The notes: generated from the letters alone by a model not told the origin. Shown: positions 42,223-53,321, counted from the first letter of the stretch. The stretch is 64,000 nucleotides of DNA from Acuticoccus mangrovi (GCF_016411865.1 NZ_JAEKJA010000009.1:1-64000); one strand, 5' to 3'. Program-made: numbers and translations.

Positions 42223-43509
42223 ATGCTCGATCTTCTCATCACCAACGCCACGCTGCCCGACGGGCGTACCGGTATGACGATCGCCGTCCTCAACGGGCAG
42301 ATCGAGGCGATCGTCGAAGGCCCCCTCGACACTCCCGCGGAGACGACCATCGACGCCGGCGGTAACCTCGTCTCCCCGCCGCTCGTCGACGCGCACTTCC
42401 ACCTCGACGCCACTTTGGCGCTGGGCACCGGGGGCAAATACAACGAGTCCGGCACCCTCGCCGAAGGCATCCGCCTCTGGGGCGAGATCCGGCCGCTGCT
42501 GTCCGCCGACGACTTCAAGCGCCGCGCCCTCGACTATTGCGGCCTCGCCATCGCCCAAGGGATGGGCGCGATCCGCACCCATGTCGACGTCACGCCCGAC
42601 GATCTCCTCGCGGTGGAGGTGCTGTCGGAGGTGAAGCGGGAGGTGGCCGACCTCATCGACATCCAGATGGTCGCCTTCCCGCAGATGGGCTACTTCTCTA
42701 AGCCCGAGATGGCGGACAACATGACCCGCGCCCTCGACATGGGCGTGGAAGTCGTGGGCGGCATCCCCCACCTCGAACCCACCTACGAGTTGGGGCAGGA
42801 ATCGATCCGCGTTCTGACGAAGATCGCCACCGAGCGCGGCCTGATGGTCGACCTCCACTGCGACGAGAACGACGACCCCAACTCCCGCCTCATCGAAACC
42901 CTGACCTATGAGACGACCCGCCTCGGTCTTCGCGGCAAGGTGACGGGCTCGCACCTCACCTCGATGCACTCGATGGACAATTTCTACGCCAACCGGCTGA
43001 TCGTGATGATGGCGAAGGCGGGGATCCACGTGGCGTCGAACCCGCTCGCCAACATGTTCCTGCAGGGGCGCTTCGACACCTACCCCAAGCGGCGCGGGCT
43101 GACGCGCATTCCCGAGCTGATCGCCGCCGGCTGCCGTGTCGCCATGGGGCACGACAGCGTGCTCGACCCCTGGTATCCGCTGGGCCGGGGCGACATGCTC
43201 GACGTCGCCTTCATGGCGGTGCACGCCTCGCACATGTCGAGCCGCACCGAGATGCCCGTGGTGTTCGACTGCGTGAGCGGGGCGGCGGCCGAGATCATGG
43301 GGCTCGAAAGCTACGGGCTCGAAGACGGGTGCCGGGCGGACTTCGTGATCCACCAGGCGGCGGACACCATCGAAGCCATTCGGCTGCGCCTGCCGCGGCT
43401 CGCCGTCATTCGTACCGGCAAGGTAATCGCGCAGAACGCGCCGACGGTGACGAGCCTTTCGTTCGGCGATCCCGTGGAGATCGCCGCCGTCGGCCGTCCC
43501 GCCCACTGA
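42223..43509 (+). CDS. Cytosine deaminase-like amidohydrolase (CodA family)
   Basis: The 428-residue enzyme has the CodA motifs: VDAHFHLDATLA, IRTHVDVTPDD, VDLHCDENDDPNS (HxDE), GSHLTSMHSMD and MGHDSVLDPWYPLGRGDMLDVA. CodA enzymes deaminate cytosine, and some relatives deaminate creatinine or isoguanine. It ends the operon; the next gene is on the other strand 26 bases after its stop. Confidence 0.87.
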   Translation: MLDLLITNATLPDGRTGMTIAVLNGQIEAIVEGPLDTPAETTIDAGGNLVSPPLVDAHFHLDATLALGTGGKYNESGTLAEGIRLWGEIRPLLSADDFKRRALDYCGLAIAQGMGAIRTHVDVTPDDLLAVEVLSEVKREVADLIDIQMVAFPQMGYFSKPEMADNMTRALDMGVEVVGGIPHLEPTYELGQESIRVLTKIATERGLMVDLHCDENDDPNSRLIETLTYETTRLGLRGKVTGSHLTSMHSMDNFYANRLIVMMAKAGIHVASNPLANMFLQGRFDTYPKRRGLTRIPELIAAGCRVAMGHDSVLDPWYPLGRGDMLDVAFMAVHASHMSSRTEMPVVFDCVSGAAAEIMGLESYGLEDGCRADFVIHQAADTIEAIRLRLPRLAVIRTGKVIAQNAPTVTSLSFGDPVEIAAVGRPAH

Positions 43510-43534
43510 GGGGATCCCGCCACCCCGGCGGGGC

Positions 43535-44887
43535 TCAGTCGCCGTTGGCGAGGAGGTCGCGCATCGCCTGCTGGAAGCGGGCCGCGATCTGGTCGCGGTG
43601 CACGTGACGGCCGTCGGCGACGCGCTTCGCACCGCCGACCCAGACGCCGTCGATGCCGATCCCCTCGGCGAACACGAAGTGGTCGAGCGTCTTCGCCCGG
43701 GGAAGCCAGTCGACCGCCGACATGTCGAGGGTGACGAGGTCGGCGGGGTGGGCGACGGCGATGCCGTGGGGCGCGCCGAGCGCGCGGCCGCCGCCCGCGA
43801 GCGCTTCCTCAAGGAGGTGGAGGCCGGTCGAGCCGCCGGGCCGAGCGATCGCGTTGCGCGAGCGGTGGGCGAGGCGTTGGGCGTACTCCAGCTGGCGCAG
43901 CTCGCCGGCGAGCGAGATCTGGATGTTGGAGTCCGAGCCCACGCCGAAGCGCCCGCCCTCTTCGAGGAAGGCGAGGGCGGGGAAGATGCCGTCGCCGAGA
44001 TTGGCCTCGGTCAGCGGGCATAGGCCGGCGGTCGCCCCGCTCTTCGCCATCGCCGTGCATTCGGCCTCGGTCATGTGGGTGGCGTGGATCAGGCACCAGC
44101 GCTCGTCGACGGGCGCATGATCGAGAAGCCACTCCACCGGCCGCGCCCCGGACCAGGCGAGGCAGGCGTCGACCTCCGCCGTCTGCTCCGACACGTGGAT
44201 GTGGATCGGACCGCCGCGCGCGAGCGGCAGGATCGCGGTGAGCTCGTCCGGGGTGACGGCGCGCAGGCTGTGCGGCGCGATCCCGAGGACGCCGCCGGGG
44301 AGGGCGGCGACGAGCGCGGCCGCCCGCTCCATCAGCCTCGCATAGGCGTCGAGATCGTGGATGAAGCGGCGCTGCCCGTCGAGGGGCGGCGCGCCGCCGA
44401 AATCGGCGTGGGCGTAGAAGACCGGCAACAGCGTGAGGCCGATGCCCGCCTCGCAGCTCGCCGCGACGATGCGCTCGGCCATCTCGGCAGGGTTGGCGTA
44501 GGGCGCGCCGGTGGTGTCGTGGTGGAGATAGTGGAACTCGCCGACGCGGCAGAAGCCCGCTTCGAGCATTTCCATATAGAGCTGCGCCGCCACCGCCTCG
44601 GCGTGCTCGGGCCCCATGGTCAGGCCGAAGCGGTACATCTCCTTGCGCCAGCTCCAGAAATTGTCGTCCGCGGGGCCGCGCGTCTCGGCGAGCCCGGCCA
44701 TCGCGCGCTGGAAGGCGTGGCTGTGGAGGTTGGCGATTGCCGGCAGGAGGCAGGGCGCGATCTCGTCGCCCGCCTGCGCCGCCACGCCGACCTCCACCGT
44801 CTCGATCATCGCGCTGGCAAAGGTGACGCGGACGTCGTGGGCAAGGCCCGACGGCAACAGGGCGGTCTCGGCGTGGATCGCGGTCAT
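43535..44887 (-). CDS. hutF: Formimidoylglutamate deiminase
   Basis: The 450-residue enzyme converts N-formimidoyl-L-glutamate to N-formyl-L-glutamate and ammonia in the five-step histidine pathway. Motifs: [18 protein letters not shown] (HxH), [41 protein letters not shown] and [17 protein letters not shown], all typical of HutF. It is transcribed divergently from hutI, sharing an AT-rich control region with the rest of the hut operon. Confidence 0.93.
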   Translation of the reverse strand: MTAIHAETALLPSGLAHDVRVTFASAMIETVEVGVAAQAGDEIAPCLLPAIANLHSHAFQRAMAGLAETRGPADDNFWSWRKEMYRFGLTMGPEHAEAVAAQLYMEMLEAGFCRVGEFHYLHHDTTGAPYANPAEMAERIVAASCEAGIGLTLLPVFYAHADFGGAPPLDGQRRFIHDLDAYARLMERAAALVAALPGGVLGIAPHSLRAVTPDELTAILPLARGGPIHIHVSEQTAEVDACLAWSGARPVEWLLDHAPVDERWCLIHATHMTEAECTAMAKSGATAGLCPLTEANLGDGIFPALAFLEEGGRFGVGSDSNIQISLAGELRQLEYAQRLAHRSRNAIARPGGSTGLHLLEEALAGGGRALGAPHGIAVAHPADLVTLDMSAVDWLPRAKTLDHFVFAEGIGIDGVWVGGAKRVADGRHVHRDQIAARFQQAMRDLLANGD

Positions 44888-44995
44888 CGTAGTCTTCCTT
44901 GCGAGCGGGTGGCGACTTTAGACTTGCTTTGTGTCCATATAAGTATATACATAAATGCAAAGTACACAACTGGGCCGATGTCCGACGGGGAGTGG
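44888..44995. promoter_or_regulatory. Divergent hut control region with HutC-like operator
   Basis: The gap between hutF and hutI has an AT-rich core at 44932-44962 within GC-rich DNA. AGTATATACA at 44942-44951 matches nine of ten bases of TGTATATACA, the HutC operator core known from Pseudomonas. It probably mediates repression of both directions, relieved by urocanate. Confidence 0.5.
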
Positions 44996-46216
44996 ATGAT
45001 GGCGAAAGGCGATCGGATCTGGACCAACGCGCGGCTCGCGACGCTTGACCCCGAAAAGGCGGGGCTCGGCGTGGTGGAACAGGGTGCGCTCGCGGTGCGC
45101 GGCGACCGCATCCTCTTTGCCGGCTCCCGCGACGATCTCCCCGCCGACATCGCCGATGGCGCCGAAACGATCGACGCTGGCGGGCGCTGGGTCACCCCCG
45201 GCCTCGTCGACTGCCACACCCATCTCGTCCACGCCGGCAACCGGGCGCGCGAGTTCCAGATGCGCCTCGCCGGCGCCTCCTACGAGGAGATCGCGCGGGC
45301 GGGGGGCGGCATCGTCTCCTCCGTCACCAACGTGCGCGAGGCGAGCGAGGACGAGCTCGTCACCGAGACCCTGCCGCGCCTCGACGCGCTGATCGCCGAG
45401 GGCGCCACCACGGTGGAGGTGAAATCCGGCTACGGCCTGTCGGTCGCCGACGAGGTGAAGATGCTGCGCGCCGCCCGCCGCCTCGGGACCGAGCGCGCCG
45501 TCGCCATCACCACCTCCTATCTCGGCGCCCACGCGGTGCCGGCCGACTACAAGGGCCGCAACGGCGAGTTCATCGCCGACGTGGTGCTGCCGGGGCTGTC
45601 GGCGGCGGCCGAGGAGGGTCTCGTCGACGCGGTGGACGGGTTTTGCGAAGGCATCGCCTTTTCGCCCGATGAGATCGCCAAGGTGTTCGACGCCGCCGTC
45701 GCGCTGGGGCTTCCCGTCAAACTCCACGCCGACCAGCTTTCGAACCTTCACGGCGGGGCGCTCGCGGCGCGCTATGGGGCGCTGTCGGCCGACCACCTCG
45801 AATATCTCGACGAGGCGGGCGCCAAGGCGATGGCGGACGCCGGCACCGTCGCGGTGATCCTGCCGGGCGCCTTCTACTTCATCCGCGAGACCAAGAAGCC
45901 GCCCGTGGAGGCGCTGCGCGCCCACGGCACCGCCATCGCGCTTGCCACCGACAACAACCCCGGCACCTCGCCGCTGACCTCGCTCCTCCTCACCATGAAC
46001 ATGGCCGCCACCTTTTTCGGGCTGACGGTGGAGGAGTGCATTGCCGGCATCACCCGCGAGGGGGCGCGCGCCCTCGGCCGCCTTGCCGACATCGGGACGC
46101 TCGAGGCCGGCAAGCGCGCCGATTTCTGCCTGTGGGACATCGATGACCCCGCCGAGCTCGTCTACCGCATCGGCTTCAACCCGCTTCACGCCCGCGTCTA
46201 TGGCGGCGCGTTCTGA
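44996..46216 (+). CDS. hutI: Imidazolonepropionase
   Basis: The 406-residue enzyme hydrolyses 4-imidazolone-5-propanoate to formimidoylglutamate. Motifs: [19 protein letters not shown] (HxH and substrate Arg), [42 protein letters not shown] and [22 protein letters not shown] supports initiation at ATG 44996 or 44999; ATG 44978 is also in frame. It is the first gene of the plus-strand hut operon. Confidence 0.94.
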   Translation: MMAKGDRIWTNARLATLDPEKAGLGVVEQGALAVRGDRILFAGSRDDLPADIADGAETIDAGGRWVTPGLVDCHTHLVHAGNRAREFQMRLAGASYEEIARAGGGIVSSVTNVREASEDELVTETLPRLDALIAEGATTVEVKSGYGLSVADEVKMLRAARRLGTERAVAITTSYLGAHAVPADYKGRNGEFIADVVLPGLSAAAEEGLVDAVDGFCEGIAFSPDEIAKVFDAAVALGLPVKLHADQLSNLHGGALAARYGALSADHLEYLDEAGAKAMADAGTVAVILPGAFYFIRETKKPPVEALRAHGTAIALATDNNPGTSPLTSLLLTMNMAATFFGLTVEECIAGITREGARALGRLADIGTLEAGKRADFCLWDIDDPAELVYRIGFNPLHARVYGGAF

Positions 46217-46226
46217 GGATTTTTCG

Positions 46227-47759
46227 ATGATCACCCTCACCCCCGGCGCGGTCCCGCTCGAAGACCTTGCGACGATCTACCGGACGAAGGCGCCCGCGCG
46301 GCTCGACCCGTCCTTCGACGCCGGGATCGTCCGCGCCGCCGAGACCATCGCCGCCATCGCGGCCGGTGAGGCGCCCGTCTATGGCGTCAACACCGGCTTC
46401 GGCAAGCTCGCCTCCATCAAGATCGACGCCGCCGACACCGCCACCCTCCAGCGCAACCTGATCCTCTCCCACTGCTGCGGCGTCGGCGCGCCGTTGGCGG
46501 AAGAGATCGTGCGCCTCGTGATGGTGCTGAAGCTGATCTCGCTCGGCCGGGGGGCGTCGGGCGTGCGGCTCGAGCTGGTGCGGCTGATCGAGGGGATGCT
46601 CGCAAAAGGCGTCACCCCGGTGATCCCCGAAAAGGGGTCGGTGGGCGCGTCGGGCGATCTCGCCCCGCTCGCCCACATGGCCGCCGTGATGATGGGGGAG
46701 GCGGAGGCCTTCTATGCCGGCGAGCGGATGGCGGGCGCCGAGGCGCTCGCCCGCGCCGGGCTCGTCCCGGTGGTGCTCTCGGCAAAGGAGGGGCTCGCCC
46801 TCATCAACGGCACGCAGGTGTCGACGGCGCTGGCGCTCGCGGGGCTCTTCCGCGCCCACCGCGCGGCTCAGACGGCGCTCATCACCGGCGCGATGTCGAC
46901 GGATGCGGCCATGGGCTCTTCCGCCCCCTTCGTCGAAGGCATCCACACCCTGCGCGGCCACGCCGGCCAGATCGACACGGCGAAAGCCTTGCGCGGGCTC
47001 CTCTCGGGCTCGGAAATCCGCGAAAGCCACCGCGAGGGGGACGAGCGCGTGCAGGACCCCTACTGCATCCGCTGCCAGCCCCAGGTGGACGGGGCGTGCC
47101 TCGATCTCCTCCGAATGGCCGCCCGTACGCTGGAGATCGAGGCCAACGCCGTCACCGACAACCCGCTGGTGCTCGACGACGGCAGCGTCGTCTCCGGCGG
47201 CAATTTCCACGCCGAGCCGGTGGCCTTCGCCGCCGACCAGATCGCCATCGCCGTGTGCGAGATCGGCGCCATCGCCCAGCGCCGCATCGCGCTGCTGGTG
47301 GATCCGGCCCTCTCCTACGGGCTGCCGGCGTTCCTCGCCAAGGCGCCGGGGCTGAATTCGGGTCTGATGATCGCCGAAGTCACCTCCGCCGCCCTGATGA
47401 GCGAGAACAAGCAGATGGCGCACCCGGCCTCGGTGGACTCGACGCCCACCTCGGCGAACCAGGAAGACCACGTGTCGATGGCCTGCCACGGCGCCCGCCG
47501 CCTTCTGGTGATGACCGACAACCTCGCCGCCATCATCGGCATCGAGGCGCTGACGGCCGCCCGCGGCATCGAGTTCCGCGGCCCCCTCGCCACGAGCCCC
47601 GAGCTGACGAAGGCGATCGCCGCCGTGCGGGCGCGCATCACCCGCCTCGACGTCGACCGCTACATGGCGCCCGATCTCGAAGCGGCCGCCGGTCTCGTCG
47701 CCGACGGGACGCTGGCGGGCGCCGTGTCGGGCGACCTTCTCGTGCGCCTCGAGGCGTGA
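46227..47759 (+). CDS. hutH: Histidine ammonia-lyase
   Basis: The 510-residue enzyme deaminates histidine to urocanate. Its catalytic MIO cofactor arises from the ASG triad in [14 protein letters not shown] (around 136-149). [11 protein letters not shown] near 51 and [20 protein letters not shown] near 312 are further family blocks. The ATG at 46227 is ten bases after the hutI stop. Confidence 0.96.
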   Translation: MITLTPGAVPLEDLATIYRTKAPARLDPSFDAGIVRAAETIAAIAAGEAPVYGVNTGFGKLASIKIDAADTATLQRNLILSHCCGVGAPLAEEIVRLVMVLKLISLGRGASGVRLELVRLIEGMLAKGVTPVIPEKGSVGASGDLAPLAHMAAVMMGEAEAFYAGERMAGAEALARAGLVPVVLSAKEGLALINGTQVSTALALAGLFRAHRAAQTALITGAMSTDAAMGSSAPFVEGIHTLRGHAGQIDTAKALRGLLSGSEIRESHREGDERVQDPYCIRCQPQVDGACLDLLRMAARTLEIEANAVTDNPLVLDDGSVVSGGNFHAEPVAFAADQIAIAVCEIGAIAQRRIALLVDPALSYGLPAFLAKAPGLNSGLMIAEVTSAALMSENKQMAHPASVDSTPTSANQEDHVSMACHGARRLLVMTDNLAAIIGIEALTAARGIEFRGPLATSPELTKAIAAVRARITRLDVDRYMAPDLEAAAGLVADGTLAGAVSGDLLVRLEA

Positions 47760-47807
47760 GATTCAACGGGCGATAGCCGCCCTTTTGCAGTCGGGAGACG
47801 ACAGACG

Positions 47808-49481
47808 ATGGCCGATCCGCGTCACAACATGCGAGACGTGCGGGCCCCGCGCGGAACGACGCTCAACGCCAAGAGCTGGGTGACCGAGGCGCCGCTGCGC
47901 ATGCTGATGAACAACCTCGACGCCGAGGTGGCCGAGCGGCCGCACGATCTCGTCGTCTATGGCGGCATCGGCCGGGCGGCGCGCACCTGGGACGATTTCG
48001 ACAAGATCGCCGCCACGCTGAAGACGCTGGAAGAGGACGAGACGCTGCTCGTCCAGTCCGGCAAGCCGGTGGGTGTTTTCAAGACCCACAAGGACGCCCC
48101 GCGCGTTCTGATCGCCAACTCGAACCTGGTGCCGCACTGGGCGACCTGGGACCACTTCAACGAGCTCGATAAGAAGGGGCTCGCCATGTACGGCCAGATG
48201 ACGGCCGGCTCCTGGATCTATATCGGCACCCAGGGCATCGTGCAGGGCACCTATGAGACCTTTGCCGAGGCGGGGCGCCAGCATTTCGGCGGCGATCTCA
48301 CCGGCAAGTGGATCCTGACGGGCGGTCTCGGCGGGATGGGCGGCGCTCAGCCGCTCGCCGCGGTGATGGCGGGGGCGTGCTGCCTTGCCGTGGAATGCGA
48401 CGAGACCCGCGTCGATTTCCGCCTCAGAACCCGCTACGTCGACGCCAAGGCCCACACCCTCGACGAGGCGCTCGCCCTCATCGACCAGTGGACGAAGGCG
48501 GGGGAGGCGAAGTCCGTCGGCCTCATCGGCAACGCGGCGGAGGTGTTTCCCGAGCTCGTCGCGCGCGGGGTGAAGCCCGACATCGTCACCGACCAGACGT
48601 CGGCCCACGACCCGATCCACGGCTATCTGCCGCTCGGCTGGAGCGTCGCCGAGTGGCGCGCCAAGCAGGAGAGCGACCCGAAGGCCGTCGAGGCCGCCGC
48701 CCGCGCCTCCATGAAGGTGCACGTGAAGGCGATGGTCGACTTCTGGGAGATGGGCGTGCCGACCCTCGACTACGGCAACAACATCCGCCAGGTGGCGAAG
48801 GATGAGGGCCTCGAGAACGCCTTCGCCTTTCCGGGCTTCGTGCCGGCCTATATCCGCCCGCTGTTCTGCCGGGGCGTCGGCCCGTTCCGTTGGGCCGCGC
48901 TGTCGGGCGACCCCGAAGACATCTATAAGACCGACCAGAAGGTGAAGGAGCTGATCCCGGACGACGCGCACCTTCACACCTGGCTCGACATGGCGAAGGA
49001 GCGCATCGCGTTCCAGGGCCTGCCGGCGCGGATCTGCTGGGTGGGGCTCGGGGAGCGGCACCGGCTGGGGCTCGCCTTCAACGAGATGGTGCGCAATGGC
49101 GAACTGAAGGCGCCCATCGTGATCGGCCGCGATCACCTGGATTCCGGTTCCGTCGCGTCCCCCAACCGCGAGACCGAGGCGATGAAGGACGGCTCGGACG
49201 CGGTGTCCGACTGGCCGCTTCTGAACGCGCTCCTCAACACCGCCTCGGGGGCGACCTGGGTGTCGCTGCACCACGGCGGCGGCGTCGGGATGGGGTATTC
49301 GCAGCACTCCGGCATGGTGATCTGCTGCGACGGCTCCGAAGACGCCGACCGGCGCCTCGCCCGCGTCCTGTGGAACGACCCGGCGACGGGCGTCATGCGC
49401 CACGCCGATGCCGGCTACGACATCGCCATCGAATGCGCCAAGGAGAAGGGGCTGCGGCTCCCGGGCATCCTCGGCAACTGA
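47808..49481 (+). CDS. hutU: Urocanate hydratase
   Basis: The 557-residue NAD-dependent enzyme hydrates urocanate to imidazolonepropionate. Family blocks are [56 protein letters not shown] and the C-terminal [31 protein letters not shown] with the conserved active-site Cys region. Length is usual. It follows hutH in the operon. Confidence 0.96.
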   Translation: MADPRHNMRDVRAPRGTTLNAKSWVTEAPLRMLMNNLDAEVAERPHDLVVYGGIGRAARTWDDFDKIAATLKTLEEDETLLVQSGKPVGVFKTHKDAPRVLIANSNLVPHWATWDHFNELDKKGLAMYGQMTAGSWIYIGTQGIVQGTYETFAEAGRQHFGGDLTGKWILTGGLGGMGGAQPLAAVMAGACCLAVECDETRVDFRLRTRYVDAKAHTLDEALALIDQWTKAGEAKSVGLIGNAAEVFPELVARGVKPDIVTDQTSAHDPIHGYLPLGWSVAEWRAKQESDPKAVEAAARASMKVHVKAMVDFWEMGVPTLDYGNNIRQVAKDEGLENAFAFPGFVPAYIRPLFCRGVGPFRWAALSGDPEDIYKTDQKVKELIPDDAHLHTWLDMAKERIAFQGLPARICWVGLGERHRLGLAFNEMVRNGELKAPIVIGRDHLDSGSVASPNRETEAMKDGSDAVSDWPLLNALLNTASGATWVSLHHGGGVGMGYSQHSGMVICCDGSEDADRRLARVLWNDPATGVMRHADAGYDIAIECAKEKGLRLPGILGN

Positions 49482-49577
49482 GGCCCCGCGACAATGCCGG
49501 ATGCGGACATCTCGACGGGGATGATAGATCTTCAATAGCGCCGCGTTGGCGGCGGTTCGACGACGATGAGAGGCCCC

Positions 49578-50522
49578 ATGTCCGACTTGCCAACCCACGT
49601 TCACATCATGGAGGTCGGACCGCGCGACGGGCTCCAGATGGAGGCGCGCCACCTCGCGACGGCCGACAAGGTGGCGCTGGTCGAGCACCTCGCCGACGCG
49701 GGCCTCACCGAGATCGAGGTCGGCTCGTTCGTCAACCCGGCCCGGGTGCCGCAGATGGCGAACACCGAGGAGGTGTTCGCCGCGCTGCCGCGGCGGCCGG
49801 GCGTCGCCTATCGGGCGCTGTGGCTCAACCGGCGCGGGCTGGAGCGTGCCGTCGCGACGGGCGTCGACCTCACCGCCAAGCTCTCCATGGCGGCGAGCGA
49901 CACGTTCAGCCGCAAGAATGTCGGCCGCTCCGTCGAGGAGACGCTGGCGGCGATGCCGGAGTGGCTGGCGATCTATGCCGAGGAGGGGCTCCGGGACGTC
50001 TCGCTCAGCATCATGACGACGTTCGGATGCACCTATGAGGGCTATGTGCCCGAGACGCGCACCGTCGAGCTCATCGGCCGCGTGATCGCGCTGCTCGACG
50101 AGCACGGCTTCCGCCTCGCCGAGGCCGATCTGGCGGACACCACGGGGTGGGCGAACCCGCTCTACGTCCAGCGGGTGATCGGCGCGGTTCGCGACAGGTG
50201 GCCGGATCTCAAGATCAAGCTGCACCTCCACGACACCCGCGGCTGCGGCATCGCCAACGCGCTCGCCGGGCTCGAGATGGGCGTCGACCGGTTCGATGCC
50301 TCGATCGGCGGCCTCGGCGGCTGCCCGTTCGCCGGTCTCAAGGGGGCCGCCGGCAACATCGCCACCGAGGACTTCGCCTTCCTCTGCGCCGAGATGGGTC
50401 TGGCGACCGGGCTCGATCTCGACCGGCTGACCGAGGCGGCGCGTTTTGCCGAGGAGAAGGTCGGCCGGCCGCTGCCGGGCAAGGTGTTCCGCGCCGGCCA
50501 TGTCCATCCGGGCGCGGCGTGA
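49578..50522 (+). CDS. Hydroxymethylglutaryl-CoA lyase-type enzyme
   Basis: The 314-residue protein has the HMG-CoA lyase/DRE-TIM signatures VGPRDGLQ at the start, EIEVGSFVNPARVPQMANTEEVF, LHLHDTRGCGIANALAG and GGLGGCPFA..GAAGNIATED. Such enzymes cleave 3-hydroxy-3-methylglutaryl-CoA or related CoA esters. It sits between hutU and hutC, where hutG would be expected. GAGAGG supports the ATG at 49578 rather than the ATG at 49566. The link to histidine breakdown is unclear. Confidence 0.85.
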   Translation: MSDLPTHVHIMEVGPRDGLQMEARHLATADKVALVEHLADAGLTEIEVGSFVNPARVPQMANTEEVFAALPRRPGVAYRALWLNRRGLERAVATGVDLTAKLSMAASDTFSRKNVGRSVEETLAAMPEWLAIYAEEGLRDVSLSIMTTFGCTYEGYVPETRTVELIGRVIALLDEHGFRLAEADLADTTGWANPLYVQRVIGAVRDRWPDLKIKLHLHDTRGCGIANALAGLEMGVDRFDASIGGLGGCPFAGLKGAAGNIATEDFAFLCAEMGLATGLDLDRLTEAARFAEEKVGRPLPGKVFRAGHVHPGAA

Positions 50523-50627
50523 GGGTCGGGCGCGCGCATCGTCTATAGATACGGGTGAGGTGAGTCTCGCGCCGGGTGGCTCAGCGGGGGGCAGGTGCCG
50601 ACGCCGCGCGGCACGAGGGGAGAGCGA

Positions 50628-51344
50628 ATGTCGAAGCCGATCCACCAGCGCATCTTCGAGGACATCGAAGCCCGGATCATGGACGGCCGGTGGCAGCCCG
50701 GGCAGCGCATCCCCTACGAGTACGAGCTGGAGGAGGAGTATGGCTGCTCGCGCATGACCGTGAACAAGGCGCTGAGCGCGCTCGCGGGCCGCGGCATGAT
50801 CGTGCGCAAGCGGCGGGCCGGATCGTTCGTGGCGCAGCCGCAGATCGACCGCACGGTGATGCAGATCCAGGACATCGGCGCCGCGGCCGAGCTCGCCGGG
50901 CACGACTATTCCTACGAGATCACCTCCAGCAGGGTCGACCGGCTCGACGCCGACGAGGCCGCCCAAGTCGGCGTTGCGGACGAGGCGGAGGTGCGCCGGG
51001 TGACGTGCCTCCACTTCGTCGACGGCGAGCCCCACGCGCTCGAGAAGCGCCTCATCATGCTCGATGCGGTGCCGGCGGCGCGGTCCGAGACGTTCGCGAC
51101 GAAGTCGCCGGGGAGCTGGCTCCTGGAGCAGGTGCCGTGGTCGGCGGCGAAGCACGTGATCAAGGCGGTTCCGGCGGACGCCGCCAGCGCGCGCGCGCTG
51201 CAGATGCAAAAGGGTGCGCCTTGCCTCCTGTTGACCCGCCAGACCTGGCAGGGGGGGCGGATGGTGACCTCCGTCGAGATCACGCATCCGGGCGACCGCT
51301 ATCAGTTCACCGGCTACTTCCAGCCGAACGACCCGACCTCCTGA
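50628..51344 (+). CDS. hutC: Histidine utilization repressor, GntR/HutC family
   Basis: The 238-residue regulator has an N-terminal winged helix (HQRIFEDIEARIMDGRWQPGQRIPYEYELEEEYGCSRMTVNKALSALAGRGMIVRKRRAGSFVAQP). A UTRA effector domain follows (FVDGEPHALEKRL..., ending in QFTGYFQP). HutC binds urocanate, which lifts repression of the hut genes. A small palindrome TCTATAGA at 50542-50549 lies upstream and may be a self-control site. Confidence 0.93.
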   Translation: MSKPIHQRIFEDIEARIMDGRWQPGQRIPYEYELEEEYGCSRMTVNKALSALAGRGMIVRKRRAGSFVAQPQIDRTVMQIQDIGAAAELAGHDYSYEITSSRVDRLDADEAAQVGVADEAEVRRVTCLHFVDGEPHALEKRLIMLDAVPAARSETFATKSPGSWLLEQVPWSAAKHVIKAVPADAASARALQMQKGAPCLLLTRQTWQGGRMVTSVEITHPGDRYQFTGYFQPNDPTS

Positions 51345-51415
51345 GCGGCGCGGGGAGGGGCGATCGCCGCCAATTCGCACGCAATCCGCCTGCTGATCTA
51401 TATGGCATGATGCGT

Positions 51416-51437
51416 ACTAATTGATCAATTAATTAAT
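51416..51437. promoter_or_regulatory. AT-rich operator-like site upstream of the Rieske oxygenase operon
   Basis: A 22-base element begins ACTAATTGA and ends ATTAATTAAT; it contains the perfect palindrome TAATTGATCAATTA. The reverse strand at 57921-57942 carries the same element with 20 of 22 bases identical. Both copies stand out in GC-rich DNA and precede the two transcription units of one catabolic cluster. The TetR-family protein encoded at 57979-58656 is the obvious candidate to bind them. Confidence 0.65.
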
Positions 51438-51516
51438 CTTGTCACTCGTCTAATTCGTCGGTAGGCTTTGCGCGTTTGCGGGACCGAAGGGTTCTGTTGG
51501 ACCGATAGGAGATCCC

Positions 51517-52662
51517 ATGGCTGAGGGACAAAGCCTGCTCGATCCGGCGCTCTATGCGCGCGTTCGCCTGCCGCTCCTGCAGGCCGAAACTCTGCCCCCC
51601 TGGTGCTACACCTCCGACAGCTTCTTCGAGAGCGAGGTCGACACGATCTTCCGCCGCATGTGGAACTTCGTCGGCCGCGTGGACGAGATCGCCGAACCCG
51701 GCGCCTACATGACCGTCGACGTGTGCGGCGAGCCGCTCTTCGTGGTGCGCGACGCCGAGGGCGCCATCCGCGCCTTCGCCAACACCTGCCGCCACCGCGG
51801 CGCTCGCCTGCTCTGCGGCATGGGCCAGAAGCGGGCGATCAGCTGCCCCTATCACAGCTGGACCTACGGGCTCGACGGGGCGCTGCGCGGCGCGCCCGGC
51901 ATGGAGGAGACCGAAGGCTTCGACCGCAGCCGGTACGGCCTCATCCCCGTCGCCATCGACATCTGGGCGGGCTTCGTGTTCGTCAGTCTCGATCCGGACC
52001 CGGCGCCGCTCGCCGATCAGCTCGGCAACCTGCCTGAGGTCTTCGCCTCCTATAGGTTCGAGGACATGGTCTGCGTCCAGCGCACCGAATACGACCTCGC
52101 CTGCAACTGGAAGATCTACATCGAGAACGCGATGGAGGACTACCACACCGCGACGGTGCATCGGAAATCCATCGGCACCCAGAAGACCGTACGCGAGGAG
52201 GCGGTGGGCGACTGGGACGCGATCTTCATGCCGGCCGAGGCGACCATCGCCGTCCTTCCCGGCGACACCACCCCGTTCCCGACGATCCCCTCGCTGAAGG
52301 GGCGCCCCGCCGTCGGCACCTACTTCACGGTGCTCTATCCGAACACCTTCTTTGCCAGCACGCTCGACTGCATGTGGTGGCTCCAGGCCCTTCCCGAAGG
52401 GCCGGGGCGCTGCAAGGTGATCCACGGCGTGTGCTTCCCGAAGGACACCGCCGCCCGCGACGACTTCGCCGCCGTGCTCCCCCGCTACAACCGGCGCTGG
52501 GAGAAGTCGCTCGGCGAGGACAACGGCATCTCCGAGGAGCAGCAGGTGGGGCTCAACTCGCGCCTCGGCGGCCCGGGGCGCTTCTCCATTCACGAACCGA
52601 TCGTGCACGCCATCGGCAATTGGGTGCTCGACCGTGTGCTCGCCGACGATCCGCGCGCGTGA
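51517..52662 (+). CDS. Rieske-type non-haem iron oxygenase, alpha subunit
   Basis: The 381-residue protein has the Rieske cluster motif C-R-H-R-G (near 91) and CPYHSW (near 110), plus the mononuclear iron site NAMEDYHTATVH (near 204-215). The layout resembles aromatic-ring-hydroxylating and N-demethylating oxygenases of the GbcA/stachydrine type. No reductase gene is in the cluster, so an unlinked one must supply electrons. It starts an operon with an amino-acid-type ABC importer. Substrate unknown; an N-methylated or quaternary amine is plausible by family. Confidence 0.88.
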   Translation: MAEGQSLLDPALYARVRLPLLQAETLPPWCYTSDSFFESEVDTIFRRMWNFVGRVDEIAEPGAYMTVDVCGEPLFVVRDAEGAIRAFANTCRHRGARLLCGMGQKRAISCPYHSWTYGLDGALRGAPGMEETEGFDRSRYGLIPVAIDIWAGFVFVSLDPDPAPLADQLGNLPEVFASYRFEDMVCVQRTEYDLACNWKIYIENAMEDYHTATVHRKSIGTQKTVREEAVGDWDAIFMPAEATIAVLPGDTTPFPTIPSLKGRPAVGTYFTVLYPNTFFASTLDCMWWLQALPEGPGRCKVIHGVCFPKDTAARDDFAAVLPRYNRRWEKSLGEDNGISEEQQVGLNSRLGGPGRFSIHEPIVHAIGNWVLDRVLADDPRA

Positions 52663-53321
52663 GCTACAACTGGAACTTCGGGATCATCTGGGACTACCGC
52701 TTCGTCTATGTGTACGGAGCGCAGACCACGGTGGCCCTCAGCATCGTGGGGGCGGTGTTCGCGATCCTCATCGGCCTCTTCGTGGCGCTGGCGCGCCAGA
52801 GCGCGCCCAAGCCGGTGGCCCTCCTTGCTTCGGCCTACGTGGAGTTCCTGCGCAACACGCCGCTGCTCGTGCAGATCTTCTGGATCTTCTACTGTCTGCC
52901 GGTGCTGACGGGGGCGAGCTTCACCGCCTTCTGGGCGGCGGCGATCAGCCTGTCGATCCACTTCTCCGCCTATTTCGCGGAGATCATCCGCGCCGGGATC
53001 GCCTCCATCGACCGGGGGCAGACCGATGCCGCCCGCATCCTCGGCTTCAGTTACGCGCAGACGATGGCGCGGATCATCCTGCCGCAGGCGTTCCGCCGCA
53101 TCCTGCCGCCGCTCGTCAACATGATCGCCGACATCGTCAAATTGTCCTCGCTCGCCTCCGTCATCGGGGTCTATGAGCTGATGCACTCGATCAACAACGC
53201 TATCATGAACACCTTCCGCCCGCTGGAGCTCTATTCGGCACTCGCGGTGGTGTATTTCATCATCATCTATCCGGTCGCCTTCGTGGCCCGGCGGGTCGAG
53301 CTGAGGCTCGCCAAGCGATGA
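52659..53321 (+). CDS. Amino-acid ABC transporter permease (HisM/GlnP type)
   Basis: The 220-residue membrane protein has the polar amino acid permease pattern: [52 protein letters not shown] and the EAA-type loop [35 protein letters not shown]. The start is GTG 52659, overlapping the oxygenase stop. Only one permease gene is present in the operon, so the channel is probably a homodimer. Confidence 0.86.
   Translation: MSYNWNFGIIWDYRFVYVYGAQTTVALSIVGAVFAILIGLFVALARQSAPKPVALLASAYVEFLRNTPLLVQIFWIFYCLPVLTGASFTAFWAAAISLSIHFSAYFAEIIRAGIASIDRGQTDAARILGFSYAQTMARIILPQAFRRILPPLVNMIADIVKLSSLASVIGVYELMHSINNAIMNTFRPLELYSALAVVYFIIIYPVAFVARRVELRLAKR

Noticed and set aside
44075-44977. Long plus-strand open frame running into hutI from inside hutF
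   Set aside because: It covers the antisense of hutF; the HutI family sequence begins only at 44996-45005, with a suitable ribosome site there.
47763-51380. 1205-codon minus-strand open frame antisense to hutU, the lyase gene and hutC
   Set aside because: It is a by-product of high-GC codon use on the other strand; the plus-strand genes have clear family motifs and the antisense product is Arg/His/Gly-rich without any.
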